Made by a program: the position numbers and the translations under genes. From Gluconacetobacter tumulisoli (GTDB taxonomy: Bacteria; Pseudomonadota; Alphaproteobacteria; Acetobacterales; Acetobacteraceae), in the NCBI RefSeq assembly GCF_014174155.1, contig NZ_JABEQM010000001.1:186001-250000 (forward strand): 64,000 bases of DNA, in the 5' to 3' direction. The notes under the pieces were generated by a model. That model searched no databases. It had not been told where the DNA came from and saw nothing but the letters and a program-made list of their open reading frames with translations. Shown piece by piece: positions 19,281 to 27,037 of this stretch; within the stretch, counting starts at the first letter, position 1; every line of letters starts with the position of its first letter.

Positions 19281-19298
19281 TCGTTTATGAAGTCCTGA

Positions 19299-19347
19299 GT
19301 TTCCAAAGGGCTTCGCCCTTTGATGGGTCAAAGGCAAAGCCCTTGCC
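19299..19347 (-). repeat. Dispersed palindromic repeat, copy 2 (after the M16 peptidase gene)
   Basis: Read on the minus strand this matches the repeat at 7071-7118 along almost its full length, with differences clustered in loops and as paired changes within stems. The second stem is CAAAGGGC-gaa-GCCCTTTG followed by GAAAC. It starts six bases after the stop of the leftward M16 peptidase gene, as expected for a transcription- or mRNA-end element. Confidence 0.6.
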
Positions 19348-19352
19348 TTCAC

Positions 19353-22064
19353 TCAGTGGGCCGGTCCCTTGACGATTTCCGCCAGGTCCCGGGGGCGGAT
19401 CCACGTGCGGAAGGCTGCCTGCACCGCCGCCGCCGTCATGCCGTAATAGGCCCGCGCGGCGCGGTCCGGGGTATCCAGCGGCAGCCCCAGATCGACCAGA
19501 TGCAGGTCTTCGGCGGCGATCGAATCCAGGCTGGCGCGCTGCAGCGGCAGGCCGCGCAGCAGCGACGCCTTGGCCAGGGTCAGTTCGTCGTCCGAGACCG
19601 GGCTGTTCTGCATTGCCGCGACATCGTGGACGGCGGCATCCCGCGCCTTGCCGACCTTGTCCGGGGCGGCGCCGAACGAAATGCTGTATCCGCCCCGGTT
19701 CCGCGACCATGAGAAATGGCTGCTGACTGAATAGACATAGCCCGTCCGGACCCGCAGATCGCGGTACAGGCGTGACGAGAAGCCGTCGCCCAGGACCTCG
19801 TTGCCCACCGTCAGGGCGAAATGGTCCGGATGCGCCGCCGTCAGGCCCAGGCTTTCGGCCAGCATGGCGGTGTCCTGCACGCTGGTGCGGTCGGGCACCT
19901 GGGTGCGCGACGCGCGGCTGTCGGGGCGTGCCGGCAGGTCGACGGCCGGTGTCGCGCCGCCGGCGGCCGTCCAGGCGCCGAAATCCCGGTCCACGACCGC
20001 CTGCGCGCGTTCGGGGGTGATGTCGCCCGCGACCACGATGGTGGTCAGGTCGGGGCGATAGGCCCCCGCATAGAACGCCCGCACGTCGGCCAGGGTCAGG
20101 CGCATGATCTTCTGCGGGTCGGGCTGGCGGAGGGTAGGATCGTGCGGCGGCGACACCGCCGCCTTGACCGCCCGCCCGAACAGGTAGCCGGGGGTTCGCA
20201 ACGTGCCGGCGAATGCCTGGGCGGTCTGCATGCGCACGACCTGGAAGGCGCGATCGGGGAAGGCGGGATGCAGTTCGTTATCCGCCAGCAACTGCATGCC
20301 GCGCTCGAAATCCGGGGTCAGCACGGCGAGGCCGAAGCTGGGGCCGGCGCTTTCGGTGGCGGCGATGTCGTCCAGCGCCTTCTGGAACGCCAGTCGGTCC
20401 AGGGTGCGGGTGCCGTAGGTGAACAGATCCTCGGTGATCGCGGCGATGCCTTCCTGCCCGGCCGGTTCCTGCATGTCGGCGTTCTGCCGCACCATGCCGT
20501 AGACATTCACGGTGTGGCCGACATGGGCCGGCTGGACGATCAGGTGCAGTCCATTGGGGTAGGTGAAGACCGAAGGCGGCGTCGTGGACGGGGGCAGGGA
20601 CAGGCTGGTCAGCGCCGCCCGCGCCCAATCGGGCAGGGGCACCGGATGGTCGGGGGTCGCGGCGAATGATTCCGATCCGCCGAAGCCCTTGCCGGCCACC
20701 GGCTTGCCCGACTCCTCGGGCGTCAGCAGCGCGGTGACCGCCTCGCCGGGGTCCAGGATCTGGCGGGCCAGACGGTTGACGTCGGCCAGAGTCACCCCGT
20801 TCAGCGCGGCGGCCAGATCGTCGGGCGAATTCAGCCCCATGACCGCCAGGGCCTGGGACCAGTTTTCGGCGAGGCCGCTGATGCTGTTGGCGGAAAAGCC
20901 CAGTTGCGCCAGTTCCTTGCGCCGCGCGGCCTCGACCAGATCCGCCGGCACGCCCTTGTCGCGGATGGTGGCCAGGATCGCGTTGACCTCGTGCAGCAGC
21001 GGGGTGGGATCCTGTTCCTTGGGGAAGGCGGCGACGGCGATGCCGATTCCGGCGTCGGCCTTGGGGGCGAATTCGAAGCCCGCGAACAGGGCCTTGCCCG
21101 ACGGCACCAGGTCGTACAGCGCCCCGCGCTGGCTGGACAGCACGTCGGACAGGATCTGGGCGGCCGCGTAATCGCGCGATGTCAGGCCGGGCATGCGCCA
21201 CGCGACGGTGATCAGCCCGACGGGATAGTCGGTGGGGAAATGCAGGGTCTGTGCCGCAACCGGACCGGGCCGGACCGGCGTGCGCTCGGGCAGCGCGCGG
21301 CGCGGAATCCCGCCGAAGGCGGTGCGGACCTGATCGATGGCGCGATCGGGATCGACGTCGCCGGTGATGATCAGGATCGCGTTGTTCGGCGCGTACCATT
21401 TTTCGTAGAATCCGCGCAGCAGGGCGGCATCCGTCCTGTCGAAGGACGGACGGGTGCCCAGCGCGTCCTGCTCGTACGGCGTGCCGGCGAACAGGATGGA
21501 TTGCAGGCGCGACAGGTACTGGTAGCTGGGGCTGGACAGGTCGCGCGCGACCTCCTGCTCGATCGCGCCGCGTTCCTTGTCCCAATCGGCCGCATCCAGG
21601 GTCAGTCCCTGCATCCGCAGCGCCTCGATATGCAGGATCACGCCCAGGTCGTCGGCGGGAGCGGTGTAGAAATACTGGGTGACGTTCTCGGTCGTGTCGG
21701 CGTTGTAGCTGCCGCCCAGCCGCGCGCCGATGGCTGCCAGCTGGTCCTTGTCCAGGCCCTGGCTGCCACGGAACATCATGTGTTCCAGTGCGTGGGCAGT
21801 GCCGGGAAAGCCTTTCGGGGCGGCGCTGGACCCCACCAGGTAGTTGATCTCGGTCGTGACCACGGGGGCCAGCCGGTCGCGCACCACCACCACCCGCAGA
21901 CCGTTGGACAGCGTCGCGCGCACCGGCGCCTCCGCGTGCGGCGTCTCCTGCGCCGGCGGCGGCGTGGCGGCGCCGGTGTGCGGCATTGTATCCGCGCGGG
22001 CCGGAACGACGGCCAGCAGGGCGAGGGAGAGGCTGAGGGCGGTGGTGGTCAGGCGGGCGGTCAT
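19353..22064 (-). CDS. Secreted M16-family zinc metallopeptidase (two M16 repeats)
   Basis: The protein has 903 aa and a clear signal peptide cleaved near ARAD (residue 24). The first M16 unit holds the inverted zinc motif HALEH (91-95) with the third ligand Glu171 (EQEVARD), exactly 76 residues after His95 as in pitrilysin-type enzymes. The second unit (from about residue 490) lacks the motif, as is usual for the inactive half. It probably degrades peptides in the periplasm. Homologues often occur as pairs of active and inactive genes; here both are in one chain. It is divergent from the serine hydrolase gene, 147 bp away. Confidence 0.93.
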   Translation of the reverse strand: MTARLTTTALSLSLALLAVVPARADTMPHTGAATPPPAQETPHAEAPVRATLSNGLRVVVVRDRLAPVVTTEINYLVGSSAAPKGFPGTAHALEHMMFRGSQGLDKDQLAAIGARLGGSYNADTTENVTQYFYTAPADDLGVILHIEALRMQGLTLDAADWDKERGAIEQEVARDLSSPSYQYLSRLQSILFAGTPYEQDALGTRPSFDRTDAALLRGFYEKWYAPNNAILIITGDVDPDRAIDQVRTAFGGIPRRALPERTPVRPGPVAAQTLHFPTDYPVGLITVAWRMPGLTSRDYAAAQILSDVLSSQRGALYDLVPSGKALFAGFEFAPKADAGIGIAVAAFPKEQDPTPLLHEVNAILATIRDKGVPADLVEAARRKELAQLGFSANSISGLAENWSQALAVMGLNSPDDLAAALNGVTLADVNRLARQILDPGEAVTALLTPEESGKPVAGKGFGGSESFAATPDHPVPLPDWARAALTSLSLPPSTTPPSVFTYPNGLHLIVQPAHVGHTVNVYGMVRQNADMQEPAGQEGIAAITEDLFTYGTRTLDRLAFQKALDDIAATESAGPSFGLAVLTPDFERGMQLLADNELHPAFPDRAFQVVRMQTAQAFAGTLRTPGYLFGRAVKAAVSPPHDPTLRQPDPQKIMRLTLADVRAFYAGAYRPDLTTIVVAGDITPERAQAVVDRDFGAWTAAGGATPAVDLPARPDSRASRTQVPDRTSVQDTAMLAESLGLTAAHPDHFALTVGNEVLGDGFSSRLYRDLRVRTGYVYSVSSHFSWSRNRGGYSISFGAAPDKVGKARDAAVHDVAAMQNSPVSDDELTLAKASLLRGLPLQRASLDSIAAEDLHLVDLGLPLDTPDRAARAYYGMTAAAVQAAFRTWIRPRDLAEIVKGPAH

Positions 22065-22211
22065 GATCGCGTGGGAACTCCTGATGACTGCGACAGCCTA
22101 GAGAAGGCCGGGCATCCTGGAAACCGCGCACAGATTTCGGGAACATGTCCTCTTGTTCATGGCGGGCGATGGCGGTTGACTGCTTCCGAACAGCAATAAA
22201 GGGGGACGCCG

Positions 22212-23381
22212 ATGTCCGGGACCATGCCGATCGAGGGAATGGTGGAACGGGTCGAACAGGTCGTGCAGGGCGCGGTGGCGCGGGGCAGGCTGGTCGGGGC
22301 GGTCGTCCTGGTGGCGGTGGACGGCGCGGTCGTCGTGCGCTACGCCGCCGGTCTTGCGGACCGCGAAGCCGATGTCCCGATGCGCGCCGACGCCCTGATG
22401 CGCCTGGCCTCGCTGACCAAGCCGGTGGTCACGGCGCTGGCGCTGGCGCTGGCGGAACGGGGGCGGCTGGAACTGGGTGACCCGGTGACGCGCTTCCTGC
22501 CCGATTTCCGGCCGGCCGGCCCCGACGGTATCGTGCCGGTCATCAGTCTGCATCATCTGCTGACCCATATGGCGGGCCTGTCCTACGGCTTTGCCTTCCC
22601 GCGCGACGACAACCCGTATGCCCAGGCCGGGATATCGGACGGGATTGCCGAGCCGGGCATGACGCTGGCCGAGAATCTGGCCCGCCTGTCGGCGGTGCCC
22701 CTGGTGTTCGCGCCCGGGCAGGGATGGCAATATTCCCTGGCGCTGGACGTCATGGGCGGCGTGCTGGAACGCGCAGGCGATGCGCCTCTGCCTGAACTGG
22801 TGCAGCGGTATATCGGCGATCCGCTGGGCTGGACGGAAACCGGCTTCACCGTATCCGGGCCCGGCGTGCTGACCGGGGCCTATGCCGACGGCCGTCCGGC
22901 CCCGATCGCCATGGGGGAACGCTACGTCATGCCGCGTCTGCTGTCCGACGGCCGTACCAGCGAAATCGTGTTCGCGCCCGACCGGGTGCTGGATCCGGAC
23001 TCCTACCCGTCGGGCGGAGCCGGCATGGTCGGCACCGCCGACGAGTTCCTGCGCTTTCTGGAGGCCCTGCGGACGGGCGGTGGCCCGATCCTGTCGCCGG
23101 ACAGTGCGGCCGCCTTCGGGCGGAACGCGATCGGCGACGTGTCGATGGGCCCGATGAACGTGGGCATGCGCTTCGGCCTCGGCGCGGCCGTGGTGGACGA
23201 TCCGGAACGGGTGCGGACGCCGGTTTCGCGTGGGGGATTTACCTGGGGCGGCGTCTACGGCCACCAGTGGATCGTCGATCCCGCCCGGGGCACGACGATC
23301 GTGATGATGAGCAATACGGCCCTGGCCGGAATGGCCGGCCCCTATTGCGACGCGGTTCGGAACGCGGTCTACGGCGTCTAG
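22212..23381 (+). CDS. Serine hydrolase of the beta-lactamase/EstB family
   Basis: This is a class C beta-lactamase-like serine hydrolase, 389 aa, without a visible signal peptide, so probably cytoplasmic. The nucleophile motif is SLTK at 67-70, the second-motif Tyr is Tyr174 (QYSLALD), and a third-motif-like GGVYGH lies near the C-terminus in place of KTG. This pattern fits esterases such as EstB and other 6-aminohexanoate-dimer-hydrolase relatives more than true beta-lactamases. GGGGGAC lies 4-10 nt upstream of the ATG. The substrate is unknown. Confidence 0.85.
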   Translation: MSGTMPIEGMVERVEQVVQGAVARGRLVGAVVLVAVDGAVVVRYAAGLADREADVPMRADALMRLASLTKPVVTALALALAERGRLELGDPVTRFLPDFRPAGPDGIVPVISLHHLLTHMAGLSYGFAFPRDDNPYAQAGISDGIAEPGMTLAENLARLSAVPLVFAPGQGWQYSLALDVMGGVLERAGDAPLPELVQRYIGDPLGWTETGFTVSGPGVLTGAYADGRPAPIAMGERYVMPRLLSDGRTSEIVFAPDRVLDPDSYPSGGAGMVGTADEFLRFLEALRTGGGPILSPDSAAAFGRNAIGDVSMGPMNVGMRFGLGAAVVDDPERVRTPVSRGGFTWGGVYGHQWIVDPARGTTIVMMSNTALAGMAGPYCDAVRNAVYGV

Positions 23382-23611
23382 CGCACTGATTCGCAATAGG
23401 AGACTCCCTCGCGCCGGTCGGCGGTCGCCTTTTCCTTCAGCGTCGGGTCGCATTTCAGGATTTCTCGATCGCCTCGCCGCATTCGTGCTTGCCCAGTTTT
23501 GTGACGCCCCGGTGGGATCGGGTGCGCCGGGCTCCTTTTTCCCATTGGATTGCCGGCACAATGGGCCGGCGGCCTGCCTGCCGCATGCAGGAGGTGCGGG
23601 ACGCTGAGTTG

Positions 23612-23639
23612 TTGAGAATGAGATTGCGAACCGTTATCA
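23612..23639 (+). promoter_or_regulatory. Candidate promoter with overlapping Fur-type site upstream of bfd
   Basis: TTGAGA at 23612-23617 and TTATCA at 23634-23639 are spaced by 16 nt, resembling -35 and -10 hexamers. The same stretch contains GAGAAT and, downstream, GTTATC, partial matches to the GATAAT hexamers of Fur boxes. It is unusually A/T-rich for this genome and ends 39 bp before the bfd ATG. Iron-dependent control of bfd is common in other bacteria; here it is inferred. Confidence 0.45.
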
Positions 23640-23678
23640 GCTGTGCTTCAAGAGAGCGGCACGGAAATGGGACGCACC

Positions 23679-23915
23679 ATGTTTGTCTGTTCTTGCAACT
23701 TGCTGACTGACCGGGATGTGGAAACGGCGGTGGATGGCGGCGCCACCCGTCCCCGGGATATTTACGCGTCGAAGGGATGCCGGGCGCAATGTGGGAATTG
23801 CGTGCCGGGCGTGCTGTGCCTGCTGCGCCGGGCGCTTCAGGCCCGTGAGGGCGGACTGGCGGGCGCGATGGGCCTGGGCGAGGGCATGGCCCTGGATGGC
23901 GCGGCCGCGGGCTAG
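23679..23915 (+). CDS. bfd: Bacterioferritin-associated ferredoxin
   Basis: Bfd is a [2Fe-2S] protein that donates electrons to bacterioferritin so that stored iron can be released. Starting at the ATG at 23679, the four cluster ligands fall at Cys4, Cys6, Cys38 and Cys41, the same numbering as in E. coli Bfd, which decides the start. An ATG at 23667 and a GTG at 23643 are alternatives. The product is 78 aa, slightly longer than the 64-aa E. coli form, with an Ala/Gly-rich tail. No bacterioferritin gene is adjacent. An A/T-rich promoter with a possible Fur site lies just upstream. Confidence 0.92.
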   Translation: MFVCSCNLLTDRDVETAVDGGATRPRDIYASKGCRAQCGNCVPGVLCLLRRALQAREGGLAGAMGLGEGMALDGAAAG

Positions 23916-23977
23916 GCCTGCCGTAATATCGTCGCGCCGTGAAAAGGGATGCGGTCGCGGTACGGGCTTGATACAAG

Positions 23978-24505
23978 ATGCGCATGTCTCTTGGTGATCG
24001 CGTCAACCGGTTCGATGCCTGGCTGCTGGACCGGGTCTTTCAACCCTTCGCCGACCGCCTGCCGGAACGGCTGTCGGCGCTGGCGCTGGGTATGAGTTTC
24101 CAGTTCGGGGCGATCATGCTGTCGGCGGCGTCGATCGTGGCCATGATCGTGATCGGCCACATGTCCCTCAGCGACGCCATGTTCAACGTGCTGGTCTGGT
24201 GCCTGGGGCTGGCGTTCTATACGGGCATCAACCGGGTCAGGCCGATGGTCCGGCCGGGGCACCTCAATCCGCTGCGCATCATGCTGGCCGGGATGCGGCC
24301 GCTTTCGATCCCGTTCGCGTTCTATGCGCTGTACCAGGGCGCGACGGCCCCGCCGCATTTCGAAATCGCGCTGTGGTTCAATTCCCTGGCCAACATCATC
24401 TTCGTCGCCGGGATCTACCTGATTTCATGCGAGGTGCGGCCGCCGGGCCATCGGCAGACCGCCCGCGCGGGCTTTGGCCGTCTGCAAGGCGAAACCGGCC
24501 TCTAG
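23978..24505 (+). CDS. Hypothetical membrane protein
   Basis: I do not recognise this 175-aa protein. It has a short amphipathic cytoplasmic-type N-terminus (about residues 1-38) and four hydrophobic stretches near residues 40-62, 66-84, 108-122 and 133-150, consistent with a small integral membrane protein. Arg- and Pro-rich segments link them. There are no catalytic motifs. It follows bfd by 62 bp on the same strand. Codon use is like its neighbours, so it is a credible gene. Confidence 0.7.
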   Translation: MRMSLGDRVNRFDAWLLDRVFQPFADRLPERLSALALGMSFQFGAIMLSAASIVAMIVIGHMSLSDAMFNVLVWCLGLAFYTGINRVRPMVRPGHLNPLRIMLAGMRPLSIPFAFYALYQGATAPPHFEIALWFNSLANIIFVAGIYLISCEVRPPGHRQTARAGFGRLQGETGL

Positions 24506-24572
24506 GGCCGCTCGCGCACGAGCGCCCATATTTCACAAGCAGGCTCTCATATCCTGGCGGCCTGCTGGCCGG

Positions 24573-24743
24573 TCAGAAATCGATGCAGCGTCCCTTGACG
24601 GTCCAGTCGCCATAGCGCGTCGGCCGCTCTTCCTTGGGACCGCCGTATTCCTGGGCCTCCTTGGGGGGCTCGGGGGGCTTGCCCGTCGTCTCGGCCGTGG
24701 TTTCGTCCGCCGGCTTGTCGGTATGGGTGTCTGTGCTGCTCAT
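24573..24743 (-). CDS. DUF1674 small protein (SDHAF4-like succinate dehydrogenase assembly factor family)
   Basis: This 56-aa protein has a Thr/Glu/Pro/Lys-rich N-terminal half and ends in the conserved family motif RYGDWTVKGRCIDF. Eukaryotic members (SDHAF4) help assemble succinate dehydrogenase by binding the flavoprotein subunit; the bacterial role is inferred by homology. The start is MSSTDTHTDK at 24743, which fits the family; the frame is open upstream but with non-family sequence. It lies downstream of the ccm cluster on the same strand, 124 bp after the zinc-ribbon gene. Confidence 0.9.
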   Translation of the reverse strand: MSSTDTHTDKPADETTAETTGKPPEPPKEAQEYGGPKEERPTRYGDWTVKGRCIDF

Positions 24744-24867
24744 GCGCGCAGTGTTGACCGGCTGGCCCCGGCGGGCAAGCGAGGACCGGACCGGGGAACA
24801 GGAGTGTGATCGGGCCCTGGTGGATCCGGGCCATACCGACCTGTCCTGCCAGCAGCAGTTACGTCCG

Positions 24868-25161
24868 TCACGGCTTGGGCGGCGGCATCCATCGATCGCT
24901 GGAATGACGCGCATGGGCGACGAAGAAGCCCATCAGGGCGCCGATCGCCGCCGCCACCACGGCCAGCGTCAGGCCGGCGCCGACCACCATGATCGCGGCC
25001 GGGCCCGCGACCAGGCCGATCCCCGTGGTCGTCAGGCTTTCCCGGCGCGTCGGGCCATATTGCCGTTCCGCCCCGCATCCGGGACAGATTTCGGCCGTGC
25101 GGCGAATGGTCTGCCGGCAGAACGGGCATTGTTCGACGCTGTTGGGGATGGGTTCCATCAT
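24868..25161 (-). CDS. Small zinc-ribbon membrane protein
   Basis: This 97-aa protein is of unknown function. A double-Cys zinc ribbon near the N-terminus (CPFC at 12-15 and CPGC at 26-29) is followed by a Gly/Ala-rich hydrophobic region (about residues 46-82) that could form one long or two short membrane spans, and a short polar tail. It starts with tandem ATGs 7 bp after the ccmI stop, so it is probably the last gene of the ccm transcript. Any role in cytochrome maturation is guilt by association only. Confidence 0.75.
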   Translation of the reverse strand: MMEPIPNSVEQCPFCRQTIRRTAEICPGCGAERQYGPTRRESLTTTGIGLVAGPAAIMVVGAGLTLAVVAAAIGALMGFFVAHARHSSDRWMPPPKP

Positions 25162-25168
25162 GGGCGGC

Positions 25169-25888
25169 CTACTGGTGCTCGGATTGGGCGATGCGCTGTT
25201 CGGCCGCCATGCGCCAGGGCGCGTCCGCCGGCGCCGCGTCCAGGGCGCGGCGGTACAACGCTGCGGTCTCGGGGGTGACCCGACCATCGGCGAGCGTCTG
25301 GGCTTCCGCCGTGCGGGCCGCGATCTCCGGATCGAAATGGATGTCGATGGCCTGGCGCCATGCGGCGGCCGCGTCGGCGTAATGAGCGCGCGCGGCCTCG
25401 GCCTGGCCCAGCAGCAGGTAGCCGCGGAACCGGTTCGGATCGTCGGCCGGCATGTGGGCCAGGCCGGCGCGCAACTGTGCCAGCAATGCGTCGCTCCGAT
25501 GATCCTGCTTGCGAATTTCCGCCAGGCGGGGGGCCAGGGGCTGGGCCGGCAGCGACGGATGGCCGCAGGCCAGATACAGCCCCAGGGCCGAGAGCGGGAC
25601 CAGCAGCAGCGCGCCGGCCACGATGGGACCGGCAATGCGCCGTCCGGCGCCACGGGCCTCGGCCGCGTCGGTGGCCAGCAGGCGGCGCTGGATTTCAAGC
25701 GCGGCGCCCGCATGCTCGGTCTGCGCGATCAGCCCGTCCTGCATGTCGCGGTCCAGTTCCGCCAGCCGGGCGCGGTGCAGGATCAGCGCGGCCTCGCGCT
25801 CGTCGCGCAGGCGCGCCGTGCGCCGGAAGGCGGCGATCGAGGGCAGCAGCGCAAGCGTACTGAGCAGGAAGAAGCCAATCCAGATCAT
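25169..25888 (-). CDS. ccmI: Cytochrome c-type biogenesis protein CcmI (CycH)
   Basis: CcmI is the apocytochrome chaperone of the System I maturation pathway. The 239-aa protein has an N-terminal membrane helix (IGFFLLSTLALLPSIAAF), a cytoplasmic-type helical segment (EREAALILHRARLAELDRD, typical of the CcmI N-domain), a second membrane helix near residues 85-107, and a periplasmic region with TPR-like helices (GYLLLGQAEAARAHYADAAAAW). It is shorter than the longest CcmI proteins. It lies 79 bp downstream of ccmH. Confidence 0.9.
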   Translation of the reverse strand: MIWIGFFLLSTLALLPSIAAFRRTARLRDEREAALILHRARLAELDRDMQDGLIAQTEHAGAALEIQRRLLATDAAEARGAGRRIAGPIVAGALLLVPLSALGLYLACGHPSLPAQPLAPRLAEIRKQDHRSDALLAQLRAGLAHMPADDPNRFRGYLLLGQAEAARAHYADAAAAWRQAIDIHFDPEIAARTAEAQTLADGRVTPETAALYRRALDAAPADAPWRMAAEQRIAQSEHQ

Positions 25889-25967
25889 CTCGGTCCCAGA
25901 ATCAGTTCGATGGGGGGCGCGACCGGATGCCCCGATCGCGCCCTGGCATGCGTTTTCAAGTGGACGG

Positions 25968-26459
25968 TCAGCGCGGTCGGGTCAGGTCGGACAGGCGAGC
26001 GCGCTCGGCGTCGGTCAACGGAACCGGAGTGGCGGGGCGGCTGCGCCGGAAGGACAGGAACGCCGCCCCCGCGCCCACCAGCAATGCCAGGACCGGCATG
26101 ATCCACAGCAGCAGCGTGCCGGCCGTCAACGGCGGGCGCAGCCGTATGAAATTGCCGTAGCGCCCGACCATCCAGTCCATGATCTGCCGGTCGGACTCGC
26201 CCTTGGCCACATGTTCGCGCACCACGTGGCGCAGGTCGCGGGCCAGGTCGGCGCCGCTGTCCTCGATCGATTCGTTCTGGCAGACCAGGCAGCGCAGCTG
26301 CGCCCCGATGGCCTCGGCCCGGGCTTCCTGCCGGGGGTCGGGCAGCATTTCCGCCGGATCGTCCACCGCCGCCGCCGCCAGCGGGGACAGGCCGGCCAGC
26401 ACCGCGAGGACGAAGAGGAGGCGGGTGAGGACGGATCGGCGCGCGGCAGGGGGCGTCAT
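25968..26459 (-). CDS. ccmH: Cytochrome c-type biogenesis protein CcmH (CycL)
   Basis: CcmH is a membrane-anchored periplasmic thiol oxidoreductase that reduces the apocytochrome haem-binding motif. The family signature LRCLVCQN is present with redox Cys57 and Cys60. A signal peptide (residues 1-31) and a C-terminal membrane helix (about 112-135) frame the domain. The product is 163 aa. Its ATG overlaps the ccmG stop by 4 nt. Confidence 0.95.
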   Translation of the reverse strand: MTPPAARRSVLTRLLFVLAVLAGLSPLAAAAVDDPAEMLPDPRQEARAEAIGAQLRCLVCQNESIEDSGADLARDLRHVVREHVAKGESDRQIMDWMVGRYGNFIRLRPPLTAGTLLLWIMPVLALLVGAGAAFLSFRRSRPATPVPLTDAERARLSDLTRPR

Positions 26460-27037
26460 CGTGCCAGGCTCGCGGCCAGGGGCAGCAGCGTGTCGCGGAT
26501 GGTCTCGTCGCCCAGGGGGGCGGCGGTGTGCCAGCGAATGATGCCCCCCGGCCCGACCAGGAAGGATTCCGGCACGCCCGACACGCCCCAGTCGATCGCG
26601 GTCAGGCCGGGCAGGTCGCTGGCGATGCGGGCATAAGGGTTGCCGGCGCGCCGGACGAAGCCCGCCGCGTTCCCAGGCTTGTCCTTGTAGGCGATGCCCC
26701 AGATCGGCAGCCGGTCCTTCAGCGCGTTCAAAACCGGCATCTCGGCGACGCAGGGGATGCACCATGACGCGAAGAAATTCACCAGTACCGGCCGCGTCAG
26801 CGCGCGCAGGTCGGCGGCGCCGAACCCCTGGCCGGGCGCCTGGTCCGGTAGGGTGAAATCGGGGACGGGACGGTCGAGCGCCGGGGCATGGATGTCATGC
26901 GGGTCGAACGAGCCCTGCGTCATGCCCGACAGCATGCGCCAGAATCCCACCCCCGCCGCGCCGGCGATGACCAGGGGGGCCGCCATCAGCACGCGGCGGC
27001 GGGTGAGGGAGGTGGAGGAGGAGACCGTATCGTTCAT
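26456..27037 (-). CDS. ccmG: Thiol:disulfide interchange protein CcmG (DsbE)
   Basis: CcmG is a membrane-tethered thioredoxin-like protein that keeps apocytochrome Cys residues reduced for haem attachment. The active site is WCIPC (92-96) after VLVNFFAS, and the conserved cis-Pro region appears in GVSGVPESFLV. The N-terminus contains LTRRRVLMAAPLVIAG, a hydrophobic anchor led by three Arg. The product is 193 aa. Both ends overlap neighbours by 4 nt (ccmF upstream, ccmH downstream), so it is tightly coupled. Confidence 0.95.
   Translation of the reverse strand: MNDTVSSSTSLTRRRVLMAAPLVIAGAAGVGFWRMLSGMTQGSFDPHDIHAPALDRPVPDFTLPDQAPGQGFGAADLRALTRPVLVNFFASWCIPCVAEMPVLNALKDRLPIWGIAYKDKPGNAAGFVRRAGNPYARIASDLPGLTAIDWGVSGVPESFLVGPGGIIRWHTAAPLGDETIRDTLLPLAASLAR

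Noticed and set aside
22176-22181. TTGACT before the serine hydrolase gene as a -35 element
   Set aside because: No acceptable -10 hexamer lies 16-18 nt downstream.
23382-23678. Possible small minus-strand gene or frameshifted relic before bfd
   Set aside because: Short stretches in two frames have gene-like codon use, including a C-terminal piece with two Cys, but no frame gives a start with a ribosome binding site and no family is recognised.
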